Source: Roseateles sp. (GTDB lineage: Bacteria; Pseudomonadota; Gammaproteobacteria; Burkholderiales; Burkholderiaceae). Taken from it: DNA of 33,568 nt. The notes under the pieces were generated by a model. That model was not told where the DNA came from, did not search any database, and was given only the letters and a program-made list of their open reading frames with translations. This document shows, in pieces, positions 33,115 to 33,568 of the stretch. The stretch covers positions 1 to 33,568 of the forward strand of contig JAFAMW010000056.1 in assembly GCA_019232985.1 (NCBI GenBank). Direction: 5' to 3'. Numbering within the stretch: position 1 is the first letter of the stretch; every line of letters begins with the position of its first letter. The position numbers and the translations under genes were made by a program.

Positions 33115-33568
33115 GCGACCCCGTCATCATCATCGGCGCCGGCCCGGCCGGCCTGACCGCCGGCCTCGAACTGCTGCGCGCCGGCTGGTCCGGCGTGACC
33201 ATCCTCGAGGCGAGCCAGGACATCGGCGGCCTGTCCAAGACCGTCAACCACAAGGGCAACCGCATCGACATCGGCGGCCACCGCTTCTTCTCGAAGTCCG
33301 ACTGGGTGATGGACTGGTGGCGCCAGATGCTGCCGGTCGCGCTGCCCGAGGGCGCCGGCGACGAGCAGGCCTGGCGCCTGGCCTACCAGGGCAGCAGCGC
33401 GCTGATCGGGCGCGAGCGCATCAGCGCGCGCGAGTCCGACGAGCAGGTGCTGATGATCCGCAACCGCCTGTCGCGCATCTACTTCGGCGGCAACTTCTTC
33501 GACTACCCGCTCAAGCCCGGCCTCGACATGGCGCGCAAGATGGGCCTGGCGCGCTGCCTGCAGTTCGC
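33111..33568 (+). CDS. FAD-dependent oxidoreductase, UDP-galactopyranose-mutase-like (truncated by window edge)
   Basis: About 152 residues are visible. The protein starts [21 protein letters not shown], a dinucleotide-binding Rossmann motif for FAD, followed by [15 protein letters not shown] and the [15 protein letters not shown] segment shared with UDP-galactopyranose mutases and the related amine-oxidase-type flavoproteins found in glycan clusters. These either convert UDP-galactopyranose to the furanose or act on lipid-linked sugars. The ATG overlaps the GtrA stop by four bases, so this is one operon. The remaining two thirds lie beyond the window, so the exact subfamily cannot be settled. 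Confidence 0.85.
   Translation, partial: MSDPVIIIGAGPAGLTAGLELLRAGWSGVTILEASQDIGGLSKTVNHKGNRIDIGGHRFFSKSDWVMDWWRQMLPVALPEGAGDEQAWRLAYQGSSALIGRERISARESDEQVLMIRNRLSRIYFGGNFFDYPLKPGLDMARKMGLARCLQF

Overview
The window is very GC-rich, densely packed bacterial chromosome. The gene content and order (metK divergent from two lipid A acyltransferases, dapF, a DUF484 gene and xerC; recA-recX-DUF2889-sucC-sucD; an Lrp regulator divergent from glmS) point to a betaproteobacterium of the order Burkholderiales, probably near Comamonadaceae or Rubrivivax-like lineages. That placement is by recognition, not by a search. I saw no tRNA, rRNA, CRISPR array, prophage or insertion sequence. Nearly all of it is core genome with short intergenic gaps, plus two small accessory toxin-antitoxin inserts.

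Layout. 1-2521: the start of glmS (minus, runs off the left edge), a divergent Lrp/AsnC regulator, and a cyclopropane fatty acid synthase. 2522-3305: a mobile-type antitoxin gene with a toxin gene collapsed by an internal deletion. 3307-10359 (minus): one tightly coupled operon read from right to left: two lipid A acyltransferase homologues, dapF, a DUF484 gene, xerC, a glycine-rich exported protein built of three repeats, and rlmI; most junctions overlap by 4-8 bases. 10494-12241: metK and a Sel1-repeat exported protein. 12306-12829: an intact RelE/ParE-type toxin-antitoxin pair. 12899-17398 (minus): an M13 metallopeptidase, gspB and gspA. 17495-20803: a YcaQ-type winged-helix protein convergent with a TctD/TctE-like two-component system. 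21022-25577: recA with a LexA box, recX, DUF2889, sucC and sucD, closed by a strong terminator. 25645-30021: a TerC-family membrane protein, then a Ser/Thr kinase, a PP2C phosphatase, an FHA protein and a class II cyclic-nucleotide phosphodiesterase. 30245-33568: a type IV pilin with a sigma-54 promoter and its own terminator, a large multi-span membrane protein, a GtrA-family protein and the start of a UDP-galactopyranose-mutase-like flavoprotein.

How the genes fit together. The left half is envelope and housekeeping: amino sugar, lipid A, diaminopimelate and membrane lipid synthesis, with chromosome dimer resolution. The right half looks regulatory and surface-directed. A complete phospho-threonine circuit (kinase, phosphatase, FHA reader) is followed by a cAMP-phosphodiesterase-type gene that has a CRP/FNR-like palindrome upstream, and then by the pilin and a putative surface glycan locus. 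A link between protein phosphorylation, cyclic nucleotide turnover and pilus or surface expression is the most interesting hypothesis here. Other points of note are the threefold-repeat exported protein, the orphan antitoxin with a deleted PIN toxin, and a cluster of perfect hairpins, two of them tandem copies, between the FHA and phosphodiesterase genes.
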